Assembly: GCA_004194705.1 (NCBI GenBank)
Contig: SADC01000053.1
Location: 124,001-188,000 of the forward strand
Direction of reading: 5' to 3'
DNA: 64,000 nucleotides
DNA from: Ditylenchus dipsaci
Lineage: Eukaryota; Nematoda; Chromadorea; Rhabditida; Anguinidae
Both the position numbers and the translations under genes were made by a program. The notes under the pieces are model-generated. The model did not search any database. It was not told the origin of the DNA and was given only the letters and a program-made list of their open reading frames with translations. Every line of letters starts with the position of its first letter. Within the stretch, counting starts at the first letter, position 1. Of this stretch, positions 11,001 to 21,400 are shown one piece after another.

Positions 11001-12040
11001 TACGTTTCCACGAAAAAGTTGCAAATGCAATTTTTCGTGGAAACGTATACGCGCCGTATTTGCACGCTTTTTGAGCAAGAAAACTTGTGTTTGTTTTGTT
11101 AAATTTTAAAGAAAAATCGCCATGCTGTTACCCCGTTTCATCTAATAATCCGACCCCTGATTCGAAAATCATGTTTGTGGCACTGTGTTTTTGACCCATT
11201 GGTTGGAGACTTCTCTAAAGCAAGTTTCAACCCATTTCATAGCTCATCTCTCTAGCTACAAGATGAGTGGTAACTTGTCTGAGTGCAGTCTCCAAAAATA
11301 GGTCAAAAAGATAATGCCACCAACACGATTTTAAATAGAGGAGTCAGGATGATTAGAAGTTACCGTATTTACTGTATTAACTCCCCACCCTCTAATAAGT
11401 CCCCACCCTACGGACCTTATATCTCAGCCTAGAGCGAACATTTCGCAAATCTGTTTTTTGCGTTTTCTTAGTTGCCGCGAGTTTACCTGATTACACTTTT
11501 TAAATTTTGGTTGAGCACCCGAAAATTTCAAAATCGAAATATTTTTTTTCCGATTTTTTAAGGGTTGAAAAATAACTCCCATGGGGACTTAATACAGTAA
11601 ATACGGTATACGATGGATAAAGCTTTTTTTAGGAACAAATCGACTTTTTTTTGTTAAAAAGACTCCTTTTTGCTCCAAAAAATAGTCGATTTGCCCCCAA
11701 AAAGTCTATTTTTACCAGCTAATTTTCGCCCCAAATAAAAGTCTGTTTGCTCCCAAAAAGCTGAAAAAGCAGATACGATGGTCACTTTGAGTGAGCTTTT
11801 TGATGCATTTGAAACATTTAAATGTTTTCAACTAATATTCCGTAAATTATAATTATCTGTAAATTTTTGCGCAAAATTGAGAACGTGTTAAAATGACCAA
11901 GTGGTAATACTCAAAATTAAAAATAAAAATTGTTTTTTTCACCCACTCAATTTATCCCACACAAGGATTAATACTTGCCTAGCATATCCAGTCTGTTCCA
12001 GTTCCTTATTAAAAGCTGCTTCAGCTGCTTTGGAGACCAT
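5056..12040 (-). CDS. pyk: Pyruvate kinase, exons 1-10, C-terminus not found
   Basis: Glycolytic enzyme (phosphoenolpyruvate + ADP to pyruvate + ATP), cytosolic. Exons on the minus strand: 12040-11979 ([20 protein letters not shown]), 9438-9324, 9270-9179, 9126-9007, 8949-8920, 8867-8571, 8518-8289, 8215-8164, 5480-5329, 5274-5215 and 5162-5056; splice phases agree throughout. Family motifs are intact: [77 protein letters not shown]. Introns 1 and 7 have GC donors. Two one-base frameshifts interrupt conserved text: near 9350 ([18 protein letters not shown]) and near 5380 ([13 protein letters not shown]). The last exon ends at LTTTG(R); roughly 80-100 C-terminal residues are missing, cut off or lying beyond the repeats to the left. 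The exon at 5215 uses a weak donor (AAG|GTCGG) before a 52-base intron. Identification is certain; functionality is not. Confidence 0.92.
5652..7684. mobile_element. Internally deleted MULE inside a pyruvate kinase intron
   Basis: Two inverted arms bound a MULE gene remnant. The left arm (about 5660-5965) has tandem ACGAATTCATCCACAC units, TTTGTCCCGACACGAAA, and a CATTTGATCCCA(A/C)CT array. The right arm (about 7470-7684) carries the same words inverted in reverse order. The whole lies inside the pyruvate kinase intron 5481-8163. Exact ends are blurred because other small elements abut both sides, and I could not define a target duplication. Confidence 0.7.
6060..6947 (+). pseudogene. FLYWCH/MULE transposase remnant, catalytic core deleted
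   Basis: The first part encodes a FLYWCH-like finger: [20 protein letters not shown] followed by [15 protein letters not shown], then an H-x-M/H region after an intron (6386-6431). A frameshift then leads to [20 protein letters not shown], typical of the segment before the catalytic domain. That text jumps directly to [20 protein letters not shown], which in the complete copy follows the catalytic core, so the DDE domain is deleted precisely between them. The final exon (from about 6742) matches the other copy ([17 protein letters not shown]) but shifts frame before [19 protein letters not shown]. Dead as a transposase; it could still bind ends if the finger were translated. Confidence 0.75.
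7686..8093. mobile_element. Small element with GC-rich GGCCGG termini
   Basis: TCAGACTTGTCCACGGG on the left and CCCATGGACAGGTCTGGTCTGA on the right form imperfect inverted ends, each followed inwards by GGCCGG/CGGGTCCGG words. No coding sequence is visible. It sits in the same pyruvate kinase intron, abutting the MULE. Confidence 0.5.
10993..11056. repeat. Near-perfect 60-base palindrome
   Basis: GCGTATACGTTTCCACGAAA and its inverse flank a short AGTTGCAAATGCAA centre. A half copy of the same sequence lies at about 10300-10340, so this is a dispersed repeat rather than a unique structure. Confidence 0.7.
11361..11608. mobile_element. CCGTATTT-family MITE
   Basis: Ends TACCGTATTTACTGTATTAA and TTAATACAGTAAATACGGTA are inverted. 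The outermost TA on each side fits a TA target duplication around a CCGTATT terminus. The interior (ATCTCAGC...TTTTCTTAGTT...) is shared with the family members at 14147-14390 and 53976-54203. Non-coding. Confidence 0.75.
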
Positions 12041-12488
12041 TCTAGTTACTGTTCTTCTGCTCAAAAATGGTCGAATAAATTTAGCAATAGATGATAGAGG
12101 AGAGTGCAAGGAGGGTGAAGATGCAAACTAAATCTCAACAAAACTACAATTGACCAAATGTCTAGACCTAAACACAAGCAAAGGGAGGGGTATATTGTGA
12201 TTCACCAGATTTCTGCAAACCAACCAAAAGACTACAATAAATCGGCCAGTCTAAAAGTCAAACTAATCAATTCATCAGCTTATTATAGAACAGCGGGCAC
12301 TCAGAGAGTTTTTATGCACACACCCTTCTCTTTCCTATATTTCTGCTTCTTTAGCAAAAAATTAAGCCAGCTAGTGCACTGGGACAAACGAAATATGAGA
12401 GAAGGGACTGGCGCAGTGTATTGCCACACAGACGGTTAGTCACACACCCTTCACTTGGGAAAATCGATAATTGCTGACAGGCTTAAAA

Positions 12489-12709
12489 GTCTCCAACCTG
12501 GCTCTACTACAGAATCGGGTAAAATTTTGCCTTGGTCTTCTTTATTGATTTTTCATGAAAAATTGCCTTGGTTCCTCCGTGTATTTTCAATAGTAATGAT
12601 CACATTAAAAAACCACACGGAGGACTAAGACATTCTTCACAACAAGTCAACAGGAGGACCAAGGCAAAATTTGCACCCGATTCTGCAGTAGCGCCGTGTC
12701 TCCAACCTG
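12489..12709. mobile_element. Small palindromic element flanked by a 12-base direct repeat
   Basis: GTCTCCAACCTG occurs at 12489-12500 and again at 12698-12709. Between them, CTACTACAGAATCGGGT...TTTTGCCTTGGTC and its inverse form long arms. The inner CCTTGGTCC word links it to the elements at 36107, 41364 and 49151. Part of the 12-base match may be target duplication (8-9 bases expected for Merlin or MULE) plus adjacent terminus. Confidence 0.7.
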
Positions 12710-12968
12710 CTTACTGAAAATTTGTTCGAGAAGTTTTCGCGCTACTTCACCATGCCTCTAGCTAGTATTCATGCGCAACAGCACCAAGTGCAGTTGAAAA
12801 GAAGTTGCAGGATGCATCGAAAGAATTCGGAGTTACCGAATTTATTCTAATCAAACCAGCGTTGGGTTAATTTTTCAACCCTACGAATATCGGTAAAATT
12901 TAGGGTCAATTTCGATATTTCTGGCTGTGAAATCGAAGGCAAAAGAGCGGAAACAGTAATTTGAAAGA

Positions 12969-13427
12969 TACCGTATTTATTCTAATTAGGCCCCATGGGG
13001 CCTTATTTTTCAACCCCTTCCAGGGTGGGGCCTTATTAGAGACTGGGGGGATAATAGAGACTCTGGCCTTATTTTTGAACACTTAAAAGCAAAATTTACA
13101 TCAATTTATAATAAACAAATTATAATTCCAAGGATACATCGCTATTTATTTCATTTTCTTCATCTTGTTCCAGATCGATTTCTTCGAACATCTCTGCCAA
13201 TTCTTTCTTGTTGAAGAAGATTTTGTCCACTTGGCACAGGTCCAAAAAAATTTTCGCACAAGACTTATTATTTCAAGATTTTTTTTTGCAAAATGGTGTA
13301 CCAAATCGGGCTTAGGGTGGGGCTCATTAGAGACTGGGGCCTTATTTTTCAACCCCCTCCAGGGTGGGGCCTTATTAGAGACTGGGGCGATAATAGAGAC
13401 TGGGGCCTAATTAGAATAAATACGGTA
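12969..13427. mobile_element. CCGTATTT-family element with GGGGCCTTATT cores
   Basis: TACCGTATTTATTCTAATTA on the left mirrors TAATTAGAATAAATACGGTA on the right. Several inverted and direct GGGGCCTTATT/ATTAGAGACTGGGG words lie inside. A 200-base open frame in the middle has no family resemblance. A degraded sister copy begins near 12833. Confidence 0.75.
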
Positions 13428-13875
13428 TCAGAAATATTTTATCAGATATATGACTTGTGAAAGATAAATAAATTCAATTGGGTTTGCATCAGCCTAGCAA
13501 AAACGAACTGAACACCTGAAAATTTTTTGCACTATGTTTTGTTGGTTGGATTAATGTAGAAGAATTAAAAGTTGTACAAGATAGAGAGAAAGAGTATTCG
13601 AGTGTAAGTACAAAAGTGAAGTGTCCTTTCTTTGCTCCTGCCTATCTAGTAAAAGCAGTCATTGTGTTTATATAAAAAGATTTCACTAACTTCTATTTAC
13701 GTTGCTCTACACAGTCGAATTAAAAACCTTATTTGTGGTCCAAAACTTTTTTTTCGTTCTTGCATGAGTAAGAGGAAGATGCTAGACAATATAAAATACA
13801 TTAAACCATATAAAAAAGGAAGTGAAATATTTTCTTTATTTTTATTGTAGAGTACAATTTTAAAAAGTAAAAAGC

Positions 13876-14127
13876 TTTAAAGGACCATAGCCACGCGTTC
13901 TGGATTGTCCCCCATGAATTCAAATTTTTTCACCTAATCATTGAACTTCTGCACAGAATTCTGGCTTGGTTTCTAACAAAACAAGGCCTAGAATTTAATT
14001 TCAGATATAGTTGTGTTAGGAACCAGGTTATAAAAATCCGTACAGATGATCAATGATTAGGAAATTTATTTGAATTGGCGGGAAGGGGGGGGGGAATTCC
14101 TTGTCATTGATAGGCATGGTCCTTGAA
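13876..14127. mobile_element. TTTAAAGG(A/G)CCAT MITE
   Basis: Imperfect inverted ends (TTTAAAGGACCAT / ATGGTCCTTGAAA) enclose AATTCAAATTTTTTCACCTAATCATT and its inverse. The element at 58993-59237 is the same family, and a fragment lies near 4945-5020. Non-coding. Confidence 0.65.
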
Positions 14128-14146
14128 AAATACTTACTTTTATGCG

Positions 14147-14390
14147 TACCGTATTTCCTCTAATAACTCACCCTGCTCTAATAACTCACCCCCTCAACTT
14201 TGAGGGCCTATATCTCAGCTCGGAACAAATATTTTGCAAAGCTGTTTATTGCATTTTCTTAATTCCCACGAGCTCCCGATTCCAGTTTTTAAATTTAATA
14301 TTTTCACCCAAACATGTCGAGATCGACCTCAAATTTTTCAGCGATCCAAAAAATAACTCACCCGGGTGAGCTATTAGAGGAAATACGGTA
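14147..14390. mobile_element. CCGTATTT-family MITE (AATAACTCACCC core)
   Basis: TACCGTATTTCCTCTAATAA and CTATTAGAGGAAATACGGTA are inverted ends. The interior ATCTCAGCTC...TGCATTTTCTTAATTCCC is homologous to 11361-11608 and 53976-54203. Confidence 0.8.
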
Positions 14391-15497
14391 TTTAGTTGTG
14401 AAACAAAATTTCATATTTGATTAAAAAACAAGTCTACATCTCTTGAAAAATATCACATATAGCTAAAGAGAAAGCAGAATCGACTAAAAGAAATTTCAGA
14501 ATCACTAACTAAAAAATAGAGTGATAAACAAGAAATAGCAGGGAGATGCTGTTGTTTCACAAAAAGACCAGACCGTAAATCAGAAAGCCTTGTTTAAAAA
14601 GTTATTTTAAAATGAAGCTTTAATTTTAATCGTAAAATATGTAGATTACAAATTTTCTGCTAAATTTAAGCACTTTCTTTTCGAGGTTTGGAAACGACTT
14701 GTTGATTCACTCGAAACACGATTTATAACTTTACATGCTTTTTTTCTATTTTTCAATATTACATTTTCGAAATTGAGAAGCACCTACCAATAGTAGTCGC
14801 CAGTTCCTTCTTTTTCCACTGGCATTTTTGGTTGAATAATTTGTGGGGTATGTGATTAGAAAAGTGCAGGCTCCACTAAAAAACTAATTGAGCAAATTTG
14901 CAAACTGAAAAAACTACAAAATAAATTGGTATTTGTTAATATATAAAAAGCAGAGAACAAGAATGATACTAGGGGGTGGAAGTATCACACCCAATTTTTG
15001 CACCCATAAAATATAGGCGTGGATGGACGGCGAAAAAAAAAGAACAGAGAAGGGTGGGTAGCAAGACAAAAAGTATTGTAAAAATAGACACATCAACTAT
15101 CCTCCATTTATTCAATCGATGAAAAATGGCAATGAGCAGAGAAAACAGGCCATTTTGATGGGAAAAGTGTATCAAACACAATAACGGGTGTAATCAAAGC
15201 AAACTTTTTTATAATCCCTGACAGACTGTTTGGGTGTAATTATGCAAGAGAATCTAACCAAATCAAGTCCCATCCACTGGGAGTCTACTAATTTAGCCGA
15301 TTGTAAGTGGAAAAAGATCGAATTTTTTTGGCACAGACAATCCTTATCAGCAGAATTTTGTAGCTGTACTGTCTGCTGATGTAATTCACACTTATTTCAT
15401 GTGCAAAAAATATAGTAAATGAATAGAATTTATTGAACAGTAACACACATTAGGTGATGAACGGATTGTTTTTAGGCTACACTCATTCCTAAAGCCT
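14391..15497. other. Intergenic, no gene seen
   Basis: AT-rich sequence between the small elements and the 3' end of the SON homologue. Two overlapping open frames on the minus strand (14914-15181) show no domain-like sequence. No tRNA or convincing repeat was recognised. Confidence 0.4.
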
Positions 15498-18400
15498 CTA
15501 GTATGACCATACACACTTGAGATTTTCCAGCTTTCTTGTTGGAGGAGGGAGAGAAGGCTCGTATTCCACACCGTTTAAAACTGCCTGAAACAAAAAAATT
15601 GAAAAAGTAGCATAATATAGGGACAGTTTGCTCTTTTTATCAAACATTTTTCAATTGCACAAAAATGGCGACTTGACTAAATTTGACTAAAAGGCAGGAC
15701 TCAGAAACGTTCTTTACCGTATTTTCTCTAATAGAAACCGGTTTTTTATTTTTTTTTTCCAATATTTTGAAAGGCGGGTACCAGTGAAAGATGAGGCCAT
15801 TTTCGATTTACAATTTCGAGTTTTTTAGAGGATTGAAAATAGAAGCCCATGGGCTTCTATTAGAGAAATTACGGTTTTTAAATATTTGTCCTTTGTTTAA
15901 GACCCGAAATCTTCATAATTTTTGAGATTTTACGTCAAAACCTTTTTTTTGGTACTCAAAACCTAGTGAGCACTGTGTAAAATGGCATTTCTTGATTAAA
16001 TGTTCTTTATTTTATAAAAATGTTTTTTATTTTAAAATTTTGAGCTAAGAGCCCTGCTAAAAGGCTAATCAGTAGTAATGACCTTTAATTATTGCGTTTT
16101 GTGGCCACAACTCTAAAAAGTAACCTATACTGCTGGCGGAAAAATTCTCTAGTGCAAATCGTGCAAAAAATTTTTAGCTAAAATTTGCCTTTGAAAAGCA
16201 AGGTAACTCAATAAAAACCGAAATAATTGAAAATGTAATTTTGTTCCCATAAAGAAAACTTCTTTAAGAAAAAGATTTTTTTGAGTTACAGGTGGGGATA
16301 ACGATTTTTTTACTCAATTTTTATTTACTTATTTTTCATTTTTTATATTTTTATTTCCTCAATTTTTTTATTAAAAATTTTTACCTTCCACAAAAATCTC
16401 TTGTCGTTTTGCGGACCCAACTCCATGCCTAAACATAAGCTTTTAAGGTAAAATAACGAAAATCACGAAATAACTCACAAGAAAAAGTGGGTGCTCCTAG
16501 ACGGTTTTTTGAGCAATACTCCATCACTACAGAAACGGGGTTTTTGCCTGAAAATATATTTTACAAACATATATTAATTATTAGAAACTGGTTGCCACTG
16601 ACCACTTGGATCCACTACCGACTCTCGTTTGGACACTTTCCTGTCTTCAGTTGATTGTAAACCTATATCTTATTGGCGTAATCCATGTCAGTCATAACAT
16701 AAAATACCAACTAACCCTTGCGGTCTGACTTCACATCCAACATCAGCGGCTCCAGCTGACCTTGCATCTCCCTGCCCAGACCTTGGCCACACTGCCAGCC
16801 CATTTTCTGGAGCAGTTTCATACCCACACCACTGCTTAATTCGGGCGCATTTCTGAACAGATCCTAAAATCACAGCAATCACTTTTGGTCGTGTTTGAAT
16901 TGACGACTGAAAATGACGAAGAAATTGGTTCACTAAAAATTGTGGCACTTATGGCTTATACACATCCTAATTTACAACGTTTTCAAAAGTCCAAGAAACC
17001 GGTTTTCTAGACCTTTATTTGTCTGGAAAGGGCAAAAACGGTCAAAATCAAGTATGTCCCTGCGATATTACTTGCTAAGCTTAGTCATTTGGTGGGCTGA
17101 TGTTCTGTTTTTTAGCTCTTGGTTGTTTTAAGGTCGTCTGAACGAGTGCTGGCTTACCTAGCAGGTCCTTACCTGAATCTAAAAAAATGTATTGGCCAAA
17201 CTTTGGTATACCCCCAGCAGTCAACTTTGGTGCAAAGGTGCTCCAATATATTTGCCGAAAGCTTTTAAGAAAACAGAACGCCAAAGTTTCAAAAACTTTG
17301 GTTGTGTATAATCCCCAAGTACCAAAATTATTATTTGGTGTACAGAAAGAAATTGAATATTTTGTAAAATTAAAACTCTTTTTAAATATTCAATTTCTTT
17401 CTGTGCACCACCTGTCATTCAAGTTATCGGCAGAATTGTTGGAATATGCTGAAGTAGATGTTGTTGTTGACTAGCAAATATACACATTCTTCTTTTGAGT
17501 TGAAAGTTGGCAAGAGAATTGGTGAAGACAACAATGATGCTTTCCACAAGTTTTGTCATCTGCTTTAATATATTTACAAACTTTTGTGTGACCTCTTTTT
17601 GCTGTTTTTGAAATTGGATTTAACCAAATCGAATTTTATCTAAGTTTTTGTAAGGCAGCTTAGAAATGAGATTTGCTTAAAATCTTGGACATAGATATGC
17701 CTGATGATAAAAACAACAAAATGAACCCACAAAACTTTGTAAATATATTAGGCAAGATTAGTACTGTCGACTGTCTGACTTGGGACACCTCGGAAAAATC
17801 GTTCACCAACTAGGCCCGACGAGTTTTTCACCCGAGTTTTTTGACGTCTGTTTCATATTTTGATTCGCTAGTTCAGCCCGAAAATAGCAAGGATCCTGAT
17901 TTTGTGGAAAATTTTTTCAAACTCAATTGTCTTACCGTTTTGACCCGCGACTCTCATATTTAAAACTGTTTAACACTTAAAAGCCGGGTGAAATTCTAAA
18001 CAGAACGCATCAGTTAGTACAAACCGGCTTTGGGTCTGGAAATCGTCTGGAATCTTCTGGTCTGGAATCTTGAGTTTTTTCTATTGAAATATGTAACGGA
18101 CTTCAAGAACTGGGATAATTAAATCGTCGTATCCAGCTGGGGAACGAATTTTCTGGGGTATCCTAAGTCAGAGAGTCGACTGAAGAATAAAATGACCTTT
18201 TCCTTATTTCGTACATTTTTGTTAGCAAATTGCTGAGTACTTTGAATAGTGAAATTTTCTGCTACAACAAAAAAGTCATTTCATCAATATAGTGAAATAA
18301 ATTTTATGTTCGTAATAAAACTCATTTCACCAATGAGAAAGTCACCAAAATAAAGACGTAACATAACAATAACGACAGAGTTTATAGCTGTGCAGCTGTA

Positions 18401-21400
18401 ATTTTAATTTAAAACTTTCTTTTGTATCTTAGATTTTTAACAGCAGAAAACTGTTGAGTAATTGTTGTGTTACGTCCAAACAGTAAAACAGAAAGTTTTG
18501 TTTTCCGTAAATTAACGAACCTTTTTAGCCCAAGCATTAAACTTCTGATTGGTTGGTGCCAACTCTTTAGCGGATAGCACTCTTGCTCCAGTGCTGCCAA
18601 TAAATTGACCAGGAAGGTTCTGAAAATTTCCAGTTTACTTTTCCAGTTACCGACAACAAGCTAGTTTGTAAAACCTTGCTCATGGCCCATTCACTCATCT
18701 AAAAAACACACAATTAAAATCAAGTTTTTTCTAGTCCCCTAGCCCTAATCCCGCCTCACCTGCTCATCTATTTCGTTAATCTTTTTCATGGCATCAAAAT
18801 CGTTGGGGTCATCTTTTAGTCGGGAACTATACCGCAGTCGGCGAGCAACCAGGTCGGTCACACTCAATGGAGCCTAAAAATGGACGATTATATCAGGGGT
18901 ATTATATATATATATATATATATATCACATTAATGTTAACTAGCCAAAAACCGGGTGAGGTCAAGTGTCAGAAATTGGCTTAACCCAGATTTTGTTGCAT
19001 TAAATAAATTAAACTCTAGGTCTAAATTGACAAGCTACCGAAAAAAATTGAAAATCACCCAAAATCGAATATGGCCAAATAAAATGTTCACATATCAACT
19101 AAAAAATTCTAATTACCTCGGTTTTTCCCTTGGTCAAATGTTGAAGGTCTGAGGATTTTCCTTGGTCCCATTCTCTAAAAACAATCCTAAGTTATTAAAA
19201 CTGAGATTTTCTCAGCGACATCATACCTGGAATAGGCAGATGGCTTAGGGAACACAGGTTCATAAGTAGCGGAAGCAGTGGTTTGAGCAGCGTAGATCGA
19301 GGCAGGGTCAAATATCTGACCTGATAATTGGTTCCATGTTTGTGGTTCTGATGGTGGTGGCGGTGGTAGACCAATGGAACCCACACTCATGCCAGTGCTC
19401 TTATATTCCACTATTTCTCCTTCTTCTAGTTTGGCTTTGGCCGCTTCAATGGCTGCAAATTTTATAATTTTACGAAATCACACAAGTTTGTTCCTCAAGC
19501 TAAACCAATATTTGTTCAGAAATCGGTTTAAATGGGCACAACCAACTCACCTTAGTCCAACTAGCTTATTTATTATCGGCACGTCAAAAATTGTACCATT
19601 TTCAATTCGGCCAAAATTAAATTCAGCCAATACTATCATTGCGGAAAATTGACATTTCACTGCTGAATACAAGGGCTATCAAGCCTTATGTGGCTATCCC
19701 CTTAATGCTAGCGATAGCTTGCGACATTTCAAATTGAAGCAATTCAAATTGAGACAAAATCTGATTTTTTCTCAATTTGACTTGTCTCAATATGAATTTG
19801 TCGCAATCCAAATTGTTTCATTTTGAAATGTCGAAAGCTATCGCTGGCCACCCTCAGTCAGAAAAAGGCCCAATTTAATTTTAGCCAATTTGAATTGACC
19901 CGATCTTTCGTGATCCCAATTATTGAGTCCCATCATCGGCGATTTCGGTTAGTTTGCGTTTGGCTAGTTTTTAATTAGCAAGTCGGTTCTGCACCGATAA
20001 AAATTTGCAAATTCTGCATCAGAATAATAATCTTTAGACTGATAAATCAAAACGTAAATTTTTCTCTAATGACTTAAAAATAACCCCCACCTGCATGTCC
20101 AGGACAGTCAAATGAAGAAACACAGGAGCCATTGGTGGAGGTGGCAGGTTGGGGGCTGCAGAAGTGAAGGTTGGCTCAGGTGGCGGAATAATAGGCATTT
20201 GGGCCTGAGGCACCATGCTGGTAGCTGAGGTGTCCCAACTAGTGGTCTGAGCAATTGGTGCAGCTATTTGGGGTGGTGCAGGTGGAGGGGGCATTATAGA
20301 TGGACCTATTACTGCATTGGAAGTGGCTTGGAATCTTGTGCCTAAGCTGCTAACAGCCTCTGCCACTGGGTAGATGGCGGTGGAGCGTTGGCTGGTTTAT
20401 AAGCAGCTGGAATGTTGGTCTTAATCTTGCTCAGTGCTGTGGTTAGTGGGCCCACTGGCTCAGCATCTGGCTTGATCACTGGCATCCAATCATTCACACC
20501 CTGCAACATACAAAAGAGGTTATGAAAATGACTAACCGAAAATATCTTACAGATTTTTGACGGTGTTGAGCTCCAGATGAGACAGGGAAAGAGGAGCGCA
20601 AAGTTGACGAGTCCTCGTGCATTCTCTGTTGCGGTGTTTTGGTGGGCAACGCATTGGCATTCTAAAGTGGACCAAATGAATTTAGTGTGAATCGCTTAAA
20701 AAGTCCACACCCACCGATATATTGATTTTGATTTCAGAAGAGTTTCGCACTGGTTGAGGAGCAAATTCTTCGTCATTCTTGTCCATTTTGTTCCTCCTCC
20801 ACTTGTCGTAGTTTCGGTTGTAGCGTTCTTCTTCATCACTCGAAACTTTTTCCATCATCTCTTCGTCGTCCTGGATTTCTCGGCAGAGGGCTGGATAATA
20901 GTTAATCAGGTAAATCAACTAGTTAAAACCCAGTTACAACTTACAAACTAACTGGTCAATCGACTTGTTTTTGATAGTGTCTAAATATTCTGCTCCCTTC
21001 GGCAGTTTCCCTTCCTGAACATATCGAATAATTATATTTTTCGACCAAAATGGAAACAACGAACCATAGCTAATCTGGAAGCATTTTTAGTGGCGATATC
21101 CAACAGCCTGTCTTTGTCAATGCGTCCAAACTTGTCGGTGTAGTCCTCAATAAAGAACTTCTTGCGAAGTGGACTACGCTTAGCGCGTCTCCTGTCTCTG
21201 CTGTTATAAGGGGAGTAGCGTCTTCGTCTTTGGTCATCTCTGTCCCTGCTCCGGCTGCGACGTCTCTCGAAAGAACGAGATCTGGCCCGCCTTCTTTGAT
21301 CACTGAAAACCAACCAGTCATACGACTTTGCGTCAAATGGTTAACAACCTGGTGCTGGCTGAATTTCCATTATCTGCAGTGACCATATGGTTGAGCTGAC

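Larger units (their letters stand above)
9439..11978. other. Pyruvate kinase intron 1 (2.5 kb, GC-AG)
   Basis: The donor is AG|GCAAGT and the acceptor TTTAG. Contents: a repeat at about 9630-9800 that recurs at 36400-36560, a hairpin around 10790-10915 with TTTTGTCGAAAACTTTTT arms, a 60-base near-perfect palindrome at 10993-11056 (GTATACGTTTCCACGAAAAA arms), and a CCGTATTT element at 11361-11608. No exon or other gene was recognised in it. Confidence 0.6.
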
